Shown: piece after piece, positions 1-8,493 of the stretch
How the letters are laid out: every line of letters begins with the position of its first letter
Numbering within the stretch: the stretch's first letter is position 1
DNA from: Ignavibacteria bacterium
Lineage (GTDB): Bacteria > Bacteroidota > Ignavibacteria > Tepidaquicellales > Tepidaquicellaceae
Direction of reading: 5' to 3'
DNA length: 64,000 nucleotides
Assembly: GCA_016716125.1 (NCBI GenBank)
Contig: JADJWZ010000011.1
Span: forward strand, 130,914-194,913
The notes under the pieces: model-generated
Told to the model about the DNA's origin: nothing
Seen by the model: the letters and a program-made list of their open reading frames with translations, nothing else
Databases searched by the model: none
Position numbers and translations under genes: made by a program

Positions 1-595
1 CGACTGCATTACTTTCAATTGTCAGCACATCTGCTATTAGATCATATGCTTTGATATTTCCAACTCCGTTATGTTCAATATAACCAACATCTATATTACC
101 GGAAAGTATGGAATTTCCTACTGAATTATTTTCAAGAGTAAGCTTATTACAGTCTAATTCCAGATCAATATTTCCCACTGAGTTATTTTCAATAATAATG
201 TCATTCAGATCTAACTTTGATTCGGTTTTTACATTTCCGACACCGTTACATTCAAGGTCTGTAATGGTTTTTAAAGTAACGTATACATTCAGCTTTTTTG
301 ATTTTTTTAAGTTAAAATCTCCCTTTGTAGAAATAGTCAGAGTTCCGTTTTTAACAGAGGTTAAGATATAAGGGATAAGGTTTTTGTCAGCTTCTACGAC
401 TGCTGATTCTGAAGAGCCCTGTCTCAGATAAACATTTACTACACCGTTGATCTCTATCTTATCAAAAGATGAAACAGTTCTGTTTTCTTTAACGACATTG
501 CCGTCACCGTATATTGACTGAGAATTAATCGGATCAGCTGAGATAAAAGTGAAGGATAATAATAGAAGCAGTAAAGAGTAAAATAAATTTTTCAT
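1..595 (-). CDS. DUF2807 (head GIN domain) secreted protein, C-terminus cut by window edge
   Basis: The reading frame starts at an ATG at 595 and stays open to the left edge (198 codons visible), so the C-terminus is missing. The N-terminus is a typical signal peptide (MKNLFYSLLLLLLSF, cleavage near residue 20). After it come the features of the DUF2807 / head GIN domain family: the segment 'VSSFDKIEINGVVNVYL', then short beta-strand repeats rich in 'N-x-V-G-N' (for example ENNSVGNIDL and ENNSVGNSIL). In this family the repeats build a right-handed beta-solenoid exposed at the cell surface or in the periplasm; biochemical function is unknown. It lies upstream of, and in the same direction as nothing to its right that is closely linked: the next gene (672-2195, same strand) ends 76 bp before its start and could be co-transcribed. 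Confidence 0.8.
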   Translation of the reverse strand, partial: MKNLFYSLLLLLLSFTFISADPINSQSIYGDGNVVKENRTVSSFDKIEINGVVNVYLRQGSSESAVVEADKNLIPYILTSVKNGTLTISTKGDFNLKKSKKLNVYVTLKTITDLECNGVGNVKTESKLDLNDIIIENNSVGNIDLELDCNKLTLENNSVGNSILSGNIDVGYIEHNGVGNIKAYDLIADVLTIESNAV

Positions 596-671
596 GATAG
601 TAGGTTTTAATTAAAAAATTAAAATCCTAAACGATACATTTTATGAATTGTTTCAAAACTTCATAACAAGT

Positions 672-2195
672 CTATTTAGTTTTATAGTTTGCAATCCGCA
701 TATCTAAAAATGATTCGAAGTCAAAATTATCATATTCATATATCATTGAAAACATTTCATCTGCTTTGGATTTATTCCCGGTTCTGTTGTAAATTTTACC
801 GAGTTCAAAATATGAATGTGGTATAAGCCAGGTCTCTGTTTCCGGATTTAATTTTAAGCATCTGTTAAAGTCAGCGATTGCCTTTTCATTATCACCTGCA
901 TATGAATAAGTCAGACCTGAATCGAAATAATATTTCAGCTTATAATCATCTGTATTATATTTTTCCAGATAACCGCCTGCAGGAATACCTTCGTATACTT
1001 TAACAGCTTCTTCAAATTTTAAAGATTCTCTTAAATTCATTCCTGCTATAAGGAGTGAATCGAATTTGTTAAGAGGCTGCTTAATTTTTTCACGCGAATA
1101 TCTGTAAAAAAATTTATCAAGTTCTCCGTCTCTTTCATCAATAAAATCATTTCTTACTTTTGAATAATTATCTATTGCAGAAGATCTGTTGCCGGTTAAT
1201 TCATATGCGACTCCCAGAGTGAACTGATATACATTATATCTGTCTTCAGGATTTACATATTTCATATATGTTTCGAGATAAGGAATGCATTTAGCAAATT
1301 CATTTAACCGGAAATAGGCAGTGCCAAGCACAGCATTAGAAGACTTTATGATCTCTTCCTTAAAGGATTCTCTGTTCAGCTCAAGTGACAGGTATGCGCT
1401 TTCAATTGCTTTTTCAGTAAATCCGTACTGAAGTAATATGCTTGAGTGAAATACTCTGAAGACAGGACTCTCAGGATATTCTGTAATTAACTCTTCGGAA
1501 AATTTCAGCGCAGTCAAATCTGCATCTTCCTTTTCCCGTAAAGAGAATATTGATAAAAAAACTTTTGAATCTATTTTTGTAAACTTCCCTTTTTCCTTTG
1601 AGATATTTAAAAGTCTTACGCCGTCTTTTATGTTTCCGTCAAATCCAATAAGTGACAAAAGCCATCTGAACTTTTCAGGTACAAATCCGAGCGCCACTTT
1701 ATATAAACCAAGCCCCATGTATGCATCATAATATTCAGGATTTTTATCAATAAGGGAAGTGAGAATTCTGTAACCGTCATTGCCGTTTGAAGCAGCTTTA
1801 AGAAGACTTTTATTAAGACTGAGCATTAACAGGGAAACGTAACTGTGAGTCAGTCCTTTATAATATATTGCGTCTATGTCATTTTCATTTCTGTCAATTT
1901 TATCTTCAGCTTTCTGAATAACTTTTTCTGACAGATCGATATATTTGTTGTATAAATTTTCATCTCTAGATGGAAGCGCTTTATAAAAATATATCAGAGA
2001 TTCGTAAAAAAATCCTTTTAAATCGTCCGGGTTGGATTTTTGAAATGATTTAAATAATGATTCCGCTTCATCAAATTTTAAATTGTATATAAGATTAAGA
2101 CCTTCGAGGATCTGAGCATCCGCCTGTGCATCCGCCTTTACGGCAGTACTAAATAATAATAAAAAACTAATTATTGTAAAAAAATATTTTGTCAT
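672..2195 (-). CDS. Secreted tetratricopeptide-repeat protein
   Basis: The 507-aa product starts with a signal peptide (MTKYFFTIISFLLLFSTAVKA, cleavage before about residue 22-24). The rest is helical and rich in TPR-type signatures (for example 'A-x-A-D-F-N-R-C-L-K-L-N-P' near residue 440 and 'YFELGKIYNRTGNKSKA' near 460). The N-terminal third (40-190) looks like TPR repeats as well, including a 'YYDAYMGLGLYKVALGF' segment found in periplasmic TPR proteins of this phylum. It probably acts as a protein-protein scaffold in the periplasm or at the outer membrane. Nothing in the context points to a partner. The start is chosen because it gives the signal peptide; no strong Shine-Dalgarno is visible, which is usual in Bacteroidota. 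Confidence 0.75.
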   Translation of the reverse strand: MTKYFFTIISFLLLFSTAVKADAQADAQILEGLNLIYNLKFDEAESLFKSFQKSNPDDLKGFFYESLIYFYKALPSRDENLYNKYIDLSEKVIQKAEDKIDRNENDIDAIYYKGLTHSYVSLLMLSLNKSLLKAASNGNDGYRILTSLIDKNPEYYDAYMGLGLYKVALGFVPEKFRWLLSLIGFDGNIKDGVRLLNISKEKGKFTKIDSKVFLSIFSLREKEDADLTALKFSEELITEYPESPVFRVFHSSILLQYGFTEKAIESAYLSLELNRESFKEEIIKSSNAVLGTAYFRLNEFAKCIPYLETYMKYVNPEDRYNVYQFTLGVAYELTGNRSSAIDNYSKVRNDFIDERDGELDKFFYRYSREKIKQPLNKFDSLLIAGMNLRESLKFEEAVKVYEGIPAGGYLEKYNTDDYKLKYYFDSGLTYSYAGDNEKAIADFNRCLKLNPETETWLIPHSYFELGKIYNRTGNKSKADEMFSMIYEYDNFDFESFLDMRIANYKTK

Positions 2196-2416
2196 CGGGT
2201 ATTTGTTTTAAAGACTAACTTTATAACTTTTGAACTTGTTCCTGTATCTGAAATTTAAATTTTACATACAGATATAAATATAATTAGGAATTAGTAATTA
2301 TATTTTTTTTGCAATTCAGTCATATTTCTCAGAGTTTTAAACAGTGTTTATTAATTTTATCTTTATTTTGGATATATCTGTTTTTATATTTGTACATTCT
2401 GTAAATAAATACAAAT

Positions 2417-2716
2417 ATGCCTAAAATAATTTTTGAAATAAATTACAACATTTTTCCTGATAAAAGAAATGATTACTTAAAAACAATTAGTGAGATCAAA
2501 AACAATATAAACGGATCTATAAATAATTATTACTCAGTCTTTGAAAGTAAAAAAAATCCCAATAATTTTACGGAAATATTTCATTGCGAAAGCGAAGATG
2601 AAATTGATTCAATTGAAGATAATCAAAGTGATGAAACTAAAGAACTAATACAGAAGTTGTTTGAAGAATATATCATGGATAAAAAAGTGATCTATTCTAC
2701 AAAATATGAAGTTTAA
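2417..2716 (+). CDS. Small hypothetical protein, possible ABM-like alpha/beta barrel
   Basis: A 99-aa acidic protein without signal peptide or membrane segment. I do not recognise it with certainty. The layout (beta strand 'KIIFEINYNIFP', helix 'DYLKTISEIKNNI', strand 'YYSVFES...NFTEIFHCES', helix 'ETKELIQKLFEEYI', strand 'VIYSTKYEV') resembles the dimeric ferredoxin-like fold of antibiotic-biosynthesis-monooxygenase-like proteins, but no catalytic residues can be named. It precedes the PgpH-like gene by 73 bp on the same strand. The upstream gap holds a possible -7 box TATATTTG at 2385-2392. Confidence 0.6.
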   Translation: MPKIIFEINYNIFPDKRNDYLKTISEIKNNINGSINNYYSVFESKKNPNNFTEIFHCESEDEIDSIEDNQSDETKELIQKLFEEYIMDKKVIYSTKYEV

Positions 2717-2789
2717 TTATCAGGTTTAATTTAAATATATTTACAGAGAGTAGTCATTAAACTACTCTTTTCTTTTTGTGTATTATAAT

Positions 2790-5057
2790 ATGAATCTAAG
2801 CAATCTTAAAAATATCGGAAATTTATTCGAAAAAATCAAAAACATTGATTACAAAAGGAGTAATCTGGTAAAGCTGTCAGTGCTTATAATTACTATAACA
2901 GTGCTTTTTTTTATGATACCAAGTTATAAGAATATAGAGTCAAAATACGAGGTCGGCGCTATCTGGTCATCTGAAGATCTAATAGCTCCGTTCTCATTTC
3001 CGGTTTACAAAGATGAGTCTGAGTATGAGCAGGAAAAAAAGGATGTTATCAGAAATATTGCTATGGTCTTTGATAAGGTTAATACTAATACTGATAAACT
3101 TTCAGACAGTCTCGATGATCTGAAATATCAGTTTCAGAATATTTTCAGAAAAGCCGATGAACTTGTAAAAAACAAAGACGGGTATATTAATTCAGAAAAA
3201 CTTGATGCAGACAAACAGGATTTGAGAATCGATTTTACTTTTCCGGAATGGGAAAAACTTTATTCACTGCACAGTAATCAGAATCCTGATTTAAATTTCA
3301 ATGAATTTTATAAATATCTTACTAACGAAATACTGAGTAATGCTGATAAAGATATAATTAATATTGATAAGAATAAAATTACATCAAAGAGAATCACTGT
3401 TCAGATAAAGGATGAAAAGCTGCAGGAACTTTCCGAATTAGATAAAATAATTGATAAAAATGAACTACTGAATAATTATGAAAATAAATTCCGGAACAGA
3501 TTCGGTGATTCACTTCTTGTATCTTCAGCTGTTAAGATCAGCGGTAATCTTACTCCGGAAAATCTTATATATAATAATACTCTTACTGAAAAAGAGACAC
3601 AGAGCAGAATTGAACAGATTCCAAAAACTATAGGTATCGTTAAGGAAAATGAAAGAATAATCAGCAAGCATGATCCTGTCAACAGATTTACAAAAATGAA
3701 ACTTGATTCATACAAAAAAGTCAGGCTTGAAAAAATCGGAATGCAGGATCTGATACTGCAGTATGTCGGTAAATTTTTTACGGTATTTATTCTTATGCTT
3801 ATTCTCATATTTTTTCTTTATTATATAAGGAAGGATGTATTCAATGACAATTTCAAGCTGATGATCATATCTTCCATGATACTGATAGTCGGATTTATCG
3901 CTTTTCTGAGTATGAGTATAGATCTTAAACTTCCAATCGAGCTGCTGATCTTCGTTCCGGTTGCTTCTATTTTACTTACAATTATTTTTGACTCAAGACT
4001 TTCATTCTATACTGTAACTATAATCTGTTTTCTGGTGGCAGCAATAAGGGGAGGGGATTATTCCATTGCGTTCATTTCTTTCTGCGGATCTGTTCTGGCA
4101 ATTTTCAGTGAAAGAGATATCAAGAACAGATCACAGATATTCCGTTCATTCCTGTTTATACTGATCGGTTATACATTTTCCATACTTGCTGTTAATCTTA
4201 TCAGGATAGAAGATTATCAGAAGCTGTGGGTAAAGCTTATGTTCGGAGGAATAAACGCCGTAATGTCTCCGGTAATTGCTTTCGGTCTTCTGATCTTTTA
4301 TGAAAAGGTTTTTAAAATTACCACTGATCTTACATTACTCGAACTTTCGGATTTCAATCATCCTTTGCTGAAAGAGCTGTCATCCAAAGCGCCCGGTACT
4401 TTTCATCACAGTATTATCATGGGCAATTTATCTGAAGCTGCGGCTGAAGCTATCGGCGCAAATCAGATACTCGCAAGGGTAGGTTGTTATTATCACGATA
4501 TCGGAAAGATAAGCAAGCCAATGTACTTTATTGAAAATCAGCTTGATGAAAATAATAAACACAATGAACTGAACCCGAATGTAAGCACAAAAATTATTAT
4601 TGCTCATGTCAGAGACGGAATTGAACTTGCAAAAAAATACAAACTACCTCAGGAGATAATTGATTTTATCCCAATGCATCACGGGACTACGCTTGTCTCT
4701 TACTTTTATGATAAAGCAAAAAATTCATCCAAAGAAGAAATACCGGATCACATATACAGATACCCGGGTCCCAAACCTCAGACCAAGGAAACAGGTATCG
4801 TTATGCTTGCGGATTCTATAGAAGCCTGTACAAGAGCAATTGAAGATCCAACGCCAAAGAAACTCGAAAGTAAGATCAGGGAAGTTATCAGAAGCAGATT
4901 CATGGAAGGCGAGTTTGATGAATGTGATCTTACATTGAGAGATCTTACACGGATTAAAGACAGTTTTATGAAAGTACTTATCGGCATACATCATCACAGA
5001 ATTAAATATCCGGATTCCAATCAGCTGGAGCTTGTTTCAAACTCAGCTAAAAAATAA
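2790..5057 (+). CDS. pgpH: PgpH-like 7TM receptor with HD phosphohydrolase domain (c-di-AMP phosphodiesterase family)
   Basis: The protein has the full layout of the 7TMR-HD family: a first membrane helix (about residues 30-45), a long extracytoplasmic region (about 50-325), a bundle of hydrophobic helices (about 325-520), and a C-terminal cytoplasmic HD domain. In the HD domain the metal ligands are visible as 'FHHSI', 'YYHDIGK' and 'MHHGT'. Family members such as Listeria PgpH hydrolyse cyclic di-AMP to pApA. The enzyme is about the usual length (755 aa). A GTG at 2778 would add four residues; the ATG at 2790 is preferred because no ribosome-binding site supports the GTG. xerD follows after 5 bp, so the two are probably one transcript. 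The substrate is inferred from the family; no diadenylate cyclase is in the window. Confidence 0.85.
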   Translation: MNLSNLKNIGNLFEKIKNIDYKRSNLVKLSVLIITITVLFFMIPSYKNIESKYEVGAIWSSEDLIAPFSFPVYKDESEYEQEKKDVIRNIAMVFDKVNTNTDKLSDSLDDLKYQFQNIFRKADELVKNKDGYINSEKLDADKQDLRIDFTFPEWEKLYSLHSNQNPDLNFNEFYKYLTNEILSNADKDIINIDKNKITSKRITVQIKDEKLQELSELDKIIDKNELLNNYENKFRNRFGDSLLVSSAVKISGNLTPENLIYNNTLTEKETQSRIEQIPKTIGIVKENERIISKHDPVNRFTKMKLDSYKKVRLEKIGMQDLILQYVGKFFTVFILMLILIFFLYYIRKDVFNDNFKLMIISSMILIVGFIAFLSMSIDLKLPIELLIFVPVASILLTIIFDSRLSFYTVTIICFLVAAIRGGDYSIAFISFCGSVLAIFSERDIKNRSQIFRSFLFILIGYTFSILAVNLIRIEDYQKLWVKLMFGGINAVMSPVIAFGLLIFYEKVFKITTDLTLLELSDFNHPLLKELSSKAPGTFHHSIIMGNLSEAAAEAIGANQILARVGCYYHDIGKISKPMYFIENQLDENNKHNELNPNVSTKIIIAHVRDGIELAKKYKLPQEIIDFIPMHHGTTLVSYFYDKAKNSSKEEIPDHIYRYPGPKPQTKETGIVMLADSIEACTRAIEDPTPKKLESKIREVIRSRFMEGEFDECDLTLRDLTRIKDSFMKVLIGIHHHRIKYPDSNQLELVSNSAKK

Positions 5058-5062
5058 TATTT

Positions 5063-5983
5063 ATGACCGGTGATCTCGAATTTCATAAACAGCTCTTCCT
5101 TAATTTTCTGATCGTTGAAAAGTCCCTTTCCGAAAATACTATTTTTTCTTACAAAAAAGATCTGGAAAGATTTATTGATTATCTGAAAGATGTGAAGAGA
5201 ATTTTTCAGGTAAAGGAAATTAATGACAATACCGTTAACCAATTTCTTTTACATCTGAGATCTAAAATTAATAAAGGCGGAAATAAATATTCAGACAAAT
5301 CAATTGCCAGATTTGTTTCCTCACTCAAATCTTTTTTTAAATATCTTGAATCGGAAAATGTGATTTCAGTCAACCCTGTTGTTGATCTTGAAACTCCGAA
5401 AACCTCCAGAAATTTACCGGAAGTATTAACAATAGAAGAAACTGAACTTCTGCTTTCAAAACCTGATGTAAATGACAAACTTGAACTGCGCGATAAAGCT
5501 TTACTCGAAACTATGTATGCAAGCGGTCTGAGAGTCAGCGAAGCTTCAAATCTGGAAACCGGAAATATTTTTTTTGATGAAGGTTATTTGAGAGTTCTGG
5601 GAAAAGGATCAAAAGAAAGGATCGTGCCGATCGGGAATGTAGCTCTGAAATTTATAATTAAGTATATTAACGAAAGCAGGCCATTGCTGCAGAAAAGTAA
5701 ATCCGGTAATGTGTTGTTTTTGAATTTCAGAGGAGGTAAGCTGTCCCGAATGGGAATACTGAATATTTTAAACAAATATGTGAATCTATCCGGAATTAAA
5801 AAAAATGTACATCCGCATACCCTGAGACATTCTTTTGCAACACATCTTTTAAAAGGCGGCGCTGATATAAGAATCATACAGGAAATGCTCGGACATTCGG
5901 ACATTTCAACTACACAGATTTACACGCATATTGACAGGGAATATCTTATTGAAGTTCATAAAAGTTTTCATCCGAGAGCATAA
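5063..5983 (+). CDS. xerD: Tyrosine recombinase XerC/XerD
   Basis: A 306-aa site-specific recombinase of the usual Xer length. The N-terminal SAM-like DNA-binding domain covers about residues 5-105. The catalytic domain shows all expected residues: Arg157 in 'SGLRVSE', Lys181 in 'GKGSKER', His252/Arg255 in 'HTLRH', His278 in 'LGHSDI' and the nucleophile Tyr287 in 'IYTH'. It resolves chromosome dimers at dif together with a partner recombinase, or alone in single-Xer species. Its position directly behind pgpH, with no integration site or phage genes nearby, fits a housekeeping Xer protein rather than an integrase. XerC versus XerD cannot be decided from sequence alone. Confidence 0.88.
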   Translation: MTGDLEFHKQLFLNFLIVEKSLSENTIFSYKKDLERFIDYLKDVKRIFQVKEINDNTVNQFLLHLRSKINKGGNKYSDKSIARFVSSLKSFFKYLESENVISVNPVVDLETPKTSRNLPEVLTIEETELLLSKPDVNDKLELRDKALLETMYASGLRVSEASNLETGNIFFDEGYLRVLGKGSKERIVPIGNVALKFIIKYINESRPLLQKSKSGNVLFLNFRGGKLSRMGILNILNKYVNLSGIKKNVHPHTLRHSFATHLLKGGADIRIIQEMLGHSDISTTQIYTHIDREYLIEVHKSFHPRA

Positions 5984-6021
5984 CAAAAGCCTGACAAGAG
6001 CCTGAACGAATTATTGTTAAA

Positions 6022-6052
6022 TTGAATAAATGTCTTATAATTCGTATATTTA
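6022..6052 (+). promoter_or_regulatory. Putative Bacteroidetes-type promoter for the TPR lipoprotein-sppA-HU cluster
   Basis: TTG at 6022-6024 and TATATTTA at 6045-6052 are separated by 20 bp. This is close to the Bacteroidetes consensus TTTG-N19/20-TAnnTTTG, differing in the last base of the -7 box. Transcription would start about 35 bp before the ATG at 6092. The spacing is seen in the sequence; activity is inferred. Confidence 0.4.
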
Positions 6053-6091
6053 CCGCAGTCAAAATTTAAAACACTCAGGAGAAATTTAATA

Positions 6092-7033
6092 ATGAAATTA
6101 AATAAATTATTTTTATTTGTTGTACCGGTCATTTTTTTATCAGTAATTGCATATTGCTTTCAGGGCTGTTCATCAGCTCAGTCAACAACAGGGAAACTGG
6201 CATTTATGCAGCAGGATTATATTAAAGCTGAATCTGAATTAAAAAAAGGATTAGCTATTGATCAAAACGATGATGAGGGCTGGTATATGCTTGGCTATTC
6301 ACAGGTCGAGCTCGGAAAATATGAGGAAGCTCAGAAATCATTTAAAAAAAGTCTGTCGATCTCAAAAAATTTCAGTCCTAATATTCAGTCTTACTGGGTA
6401 GAAAAATTTAATGCAGGCGCAAGAGATTTTCAATCCGGCATTGAAGCGGAAGAAAAAAAGAATATGGATGCTGCAAAAACATATTACACCAACGCTTTAA
6501 AAAGTTTTGAAGCTTCTTCCGTTATTTTTCCGGACAGTCTGAAATCATTTTCAGCAATGGGCGAAACTTATCTTGCTCTCGGCAACAGTGAAAAAGCTCT
6601 GGTTATTTTCAATGATATAGCTTCAAAATCAACCAATAAGGAAGATGCAGAAAGAGTAGCGAGAATACTTTTTGAAACAGGTCTGGGTATGATGTCTACA
6701 AACAATTTTAAGGCAGCAAGTGAAATGTTTAAGAAGATCATGGCTATAAATAATCTTCCGAAAGATGATGAGTATTATGAAACTTCAGCTTATAATAACG
6801 GACTGGCACTCGCTAAATTAGGTGAAGAAAGCAGACTGAAAGACGAAGATGGTAATTATAAAGATTTTTTTAATGAAGCGCTTGTATCTCTAGAACCTAT
6901 GAAGACAAGTCTTAAAAAGAAAGAGCTTGAGAAACAGATCTATGAATTACTGATCTCTGTATATGCTAATCTCGGAAGAACTGATGATGCTCAGGATGCC
7001 TTGAATAAGAAGAACCAACTTGACGGTAAGTAA
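6092..7033 (+). CDS. TPR lipoprotein
   Basis: A 313-aa protein with an N-terminal hydrophobic segment followed by 'FQGCSS', a probable lipobox with Cys26 as lipidated residue. The rest is built of TPR-like helices, clearest at residues 50-90 ('DDEGWYMLGYSQVELGKYEEAQKSFKKSL') and about 150-230. It starts 9 bp after a good Shine-Dalgarno (AGGAG at 6078-6082), unusual for this genome. It is the first gene of a cluster with sppA, 9 bp downstream, and HU. A periplasmic scaffold or assembly role is likely, but no specific partner can be named. Confidence 0.72.
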   Translation: MKLNKLFLFVVPVIFLSVIAYCFQGCSSAQSTTGKLAFMQQDYIKAESELKKGLAIDQNDDEGWYMLGYSQVELGKYEEAQKSFKKSLSISKNFSPNIQSYWVEKFNAGARDFQSGIEAEEKKNMDAAKTYYTNALKSFEASSVIFPDSLKSFSAMGETYLALGNSEKALVIFNDIASKSTNKEDAERVARILFETGLGMMSTNNFKAASEMFKKIMAINNLPKDDEYYETSAYNNGLALAKLGEESRLKDEDGNYKDFFNEALVSLEPMKTSLKKKELEKQIYELLISVYANLGRTDDAQDALNKKNQLDGK

Positions 7034-7042
7034 TAAAAACAA

Positions 7043-7999
7043 ATGGATAACGGAAATCAGCAGGCTGTAAAATCAAATTCGGGAAGATGGTTCTGGGGAA
7101 TTTTTATTTCTCTGATCGTAATAGCAATTATCTTTGTCGGGATTTCTTTTATCTATTTTACAAAAGCAATTACTGATAGTGATGATGGTTCTCTTGTAAT
7201 AAGAGGAAGCGGTAAAGGAAAGATCGCAGTTGTTGAACTGAACTTTACTATCTTTTCTTCAGAAGGAATTGTCAAACAGTTTAAAAAATATTCTGAGGAT
7301 AAATCAATTAAGGCAATTTTACTCAGGGTAAATACTCCCGGCGGTGGTGTCGCAGCTTCACAGGAGATATACGAAATTATTAGGAAGACAAGAGACGGGG
7401 GAAAACCTGTCATTGTTTCAATTGCAAGTCTCGGAGCAAGCGGCGGTTATTATGCGGCTTGCGGGGGAAGTACAATTATAGCTGACGAAGGTTCGCTTGT
7501 AGGCAGTATTGGCGTGATCATTCAGCTTGTAAATTACAGAGAGCTCGCCGATAAGATCGGCGTCAAATCAATGACTATTACCAGCGGAGATCTGAAAGAC
7601 GCAGGTAATCCTTTCAATGAATTTTCGGAAAAAGACAGAACATATTTTCAGGAAATAGTAGATGATACCTATCAGCAGTTTATAGAAGTAGTATCAAGAG
7701 AAAGAAAAATTGACACAGCAAGATTAAAAGAATATGCGACCGGAAGGGTATTCACCGGAAGACAGGCATTGAATATCGGCCTGATAGATTCAATAGGAAC
7801 TTATGAAGACGCAATAAGGATTGCAGCAGGTATGGGTGGAATTGACGGAGAGCCGACAATTGTAAAAGAAAAAAACAAAACAACTCTGTTTGAAAGAATA
7901 CTTGATACTTTCTCAAATAATGAGTTGAGATCAATAAAAGAAGAAATAAAATCAGAATTTATAGATCAGCCGCTTTTACAATATAAATTTGTTTATTAA
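7043..7999 (+). CDS. sppA: Signal peptide peptidase SppA (short, single-domain form)
   Basis: A 318-aa membrane-anchored serine protease of the S49 family. One transmembrane helix spans about residues 17-38. The ClpP-like fold follows, with the nucleophile Ser133 in 'LGASGGYY' and the general-base Lys185 in 'SGDLKDAGNPF', the Ser/Lys dyad of short SppA enzymes such as that of Bacillus. SppA degrades cleaved signal peptides in the membrane. The length fits the short form, which works as an octamer. It follows the TPR lipoprotein by 9 bp and precedes the HU gene by 20 bp, so the three are probably co-transcribed. Confidence 0.9.
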   Translation: MDNGNQQAVKSNSGRWFWGIFISLIVIAIIFVGISFIYFTKAITDSDDGSLVIRGSGKGKIAVVELNFTIFSSEGIVKQFKKYSEDKSIKAILLRVNTPGGGVAASQEIYEIIRKTRDGGKPVIVSIASLGASGGYYAACGGSTIIADEGSLVGSIGVIIQLVNYRELADKIGVKSMTITSGDLKDAGNPFNEFSEKDRTYFQEIVDDTYQQFIEVVSRERKIDTARLKEYATGRVFTGRQALNIGLIDSIGTYEDAIRIAAGMGGIDGEPTIVKEKNKTTLFERILDTFSNNELRSIKEEIKSEFIDQPLLQYKFVY

Positions 8000-8019
8000 C
8001 AGAAAATCAGGAGAGGGAA

Positions 8020-8310
8020 ATGACAAGATCTCAGATTGCTGCAGCAATCTCCGGCGCAACAGGTTTAAGTAAAAAAGAAACAGAAATTGTCGTTGAAGGT
8101 TTTATCAGCTGTGTGATTGATTCTTTGAAAAGGAATGAATCAGTAGAAATAAGGGGTTTCGGTACTTTTAAAAATAATATGAAACATCCTAGAATTGCAA
8201 GAAATCCAAAGACAGGTGAAAAAATTTCTCTTGGTAAAAGATTTATACCGATGTTTAAAGTATCAAAGGATTTTAAGAAAGCAGTTCAGGAAGCTATGAC
8301 TGAACAGTAA
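8020..8310 (+). CDS. HU/IHF-family DNA-binding protein
   Basis: A 96-aa histone-like protein. The family core is clear: the helical N-terminus (about 1-40), then 'VEIRGFGTFKNNMK' and the beta-arm segment 'RIARNPKTGEKI' with the conserved 'RNP-TGE' tip that inserts into the DNA minor groove, ending with 'FKVSKDFKKAV'. Such proteins bend and compact DNA and serve as architectural factors. HU versus IHF cannot be told apart here. AGGAGAGG at 8009-8016 is a strong ribosome-binding site. The gene sits between sppA and a tiny ribosomal-protein gene. Confidence 0.88.
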   Translation: MTRSQIAAAISGATGLSKKETEIVVEGFISCVIDSLKRNESVEIRGFGTFKNNMKHPRIARNPKTGEKISLGKRFIPMFKVSKDFKKAVQEAMTEQ

Positions 8311-8358
8311 ATGAAATTTAAATTAATAATAAATATATAAGAAAGGAATAAATTAATT

Positions 8359-8454
8359 ATGCCCTGCGGTAAAAAAAGAAAACGTCATAAAATGGCGACG
8401 CACAAAAGAAAGAAAAGACTCAGAAAGAACAGACATAAAAAGAAAATCAGATAG
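8359..8454 (+). CDS. bS22/mS38-like (AURKAIP1/COX24 domain) small basic ribosomal protein
   Basis: A 31-codon gene that starts 'MPCGKKRKRHKMATHKRKK' and ends 'KNRHKKKIR'. More than half of the residues are Lys or Arg. The K-R-R/K-M-x-x-H/K-K-x-R-K-x-x-L-R-K-x-R order is that of the AURKAIP1/COX24 C-terminal domain: mitochondrial ribosomal protein mS38, and bS22 of actinobacterial small subunits. AAAGGA at 8341-8346 lies upstream and a strong terminator follows 10 bp downstream. It is probably a structural component of the 30S subunit near the decoding centre; this role is inferred from the family. Genes this short are often missed by automatic annotation. Confidence 0.75.
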   Translation: MPCGKKRKRHKMATHKRKKRLRKNRHKKKIR

Positions 8455-8463
8455 ATAGTTTTT

Positions 8464-8493
8464 AAAGCCGTTATATTTTATAACGGCTTTTTT
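8464..8493 (+). terminator. Intrinsic terminator after the sppA-HU-bS22-like cluster
   Basis: A perfect 12-bp stem (AAAGCCGTTATA at 8464-8475 with TATAACGGCTTT at 8479-8490) with a 3-nt loop, followed by a T-run to 8493. The T-run overlaps the stop codon of the convergent gltX gene. There is no T-run on the other strand, so it works mainly for the plus-strand cluster. Confidence 0.88.

Noticed and set aside
3476..3808. Long antisense frame inside the pgpH gene, and similar frames opposite gltX, hslV, gatB, hbd, photolyase and the 950-aa protein.
   Set aside because: All lie opposite clearly conserved genes and have no family features of their own; they follow from codon composition.
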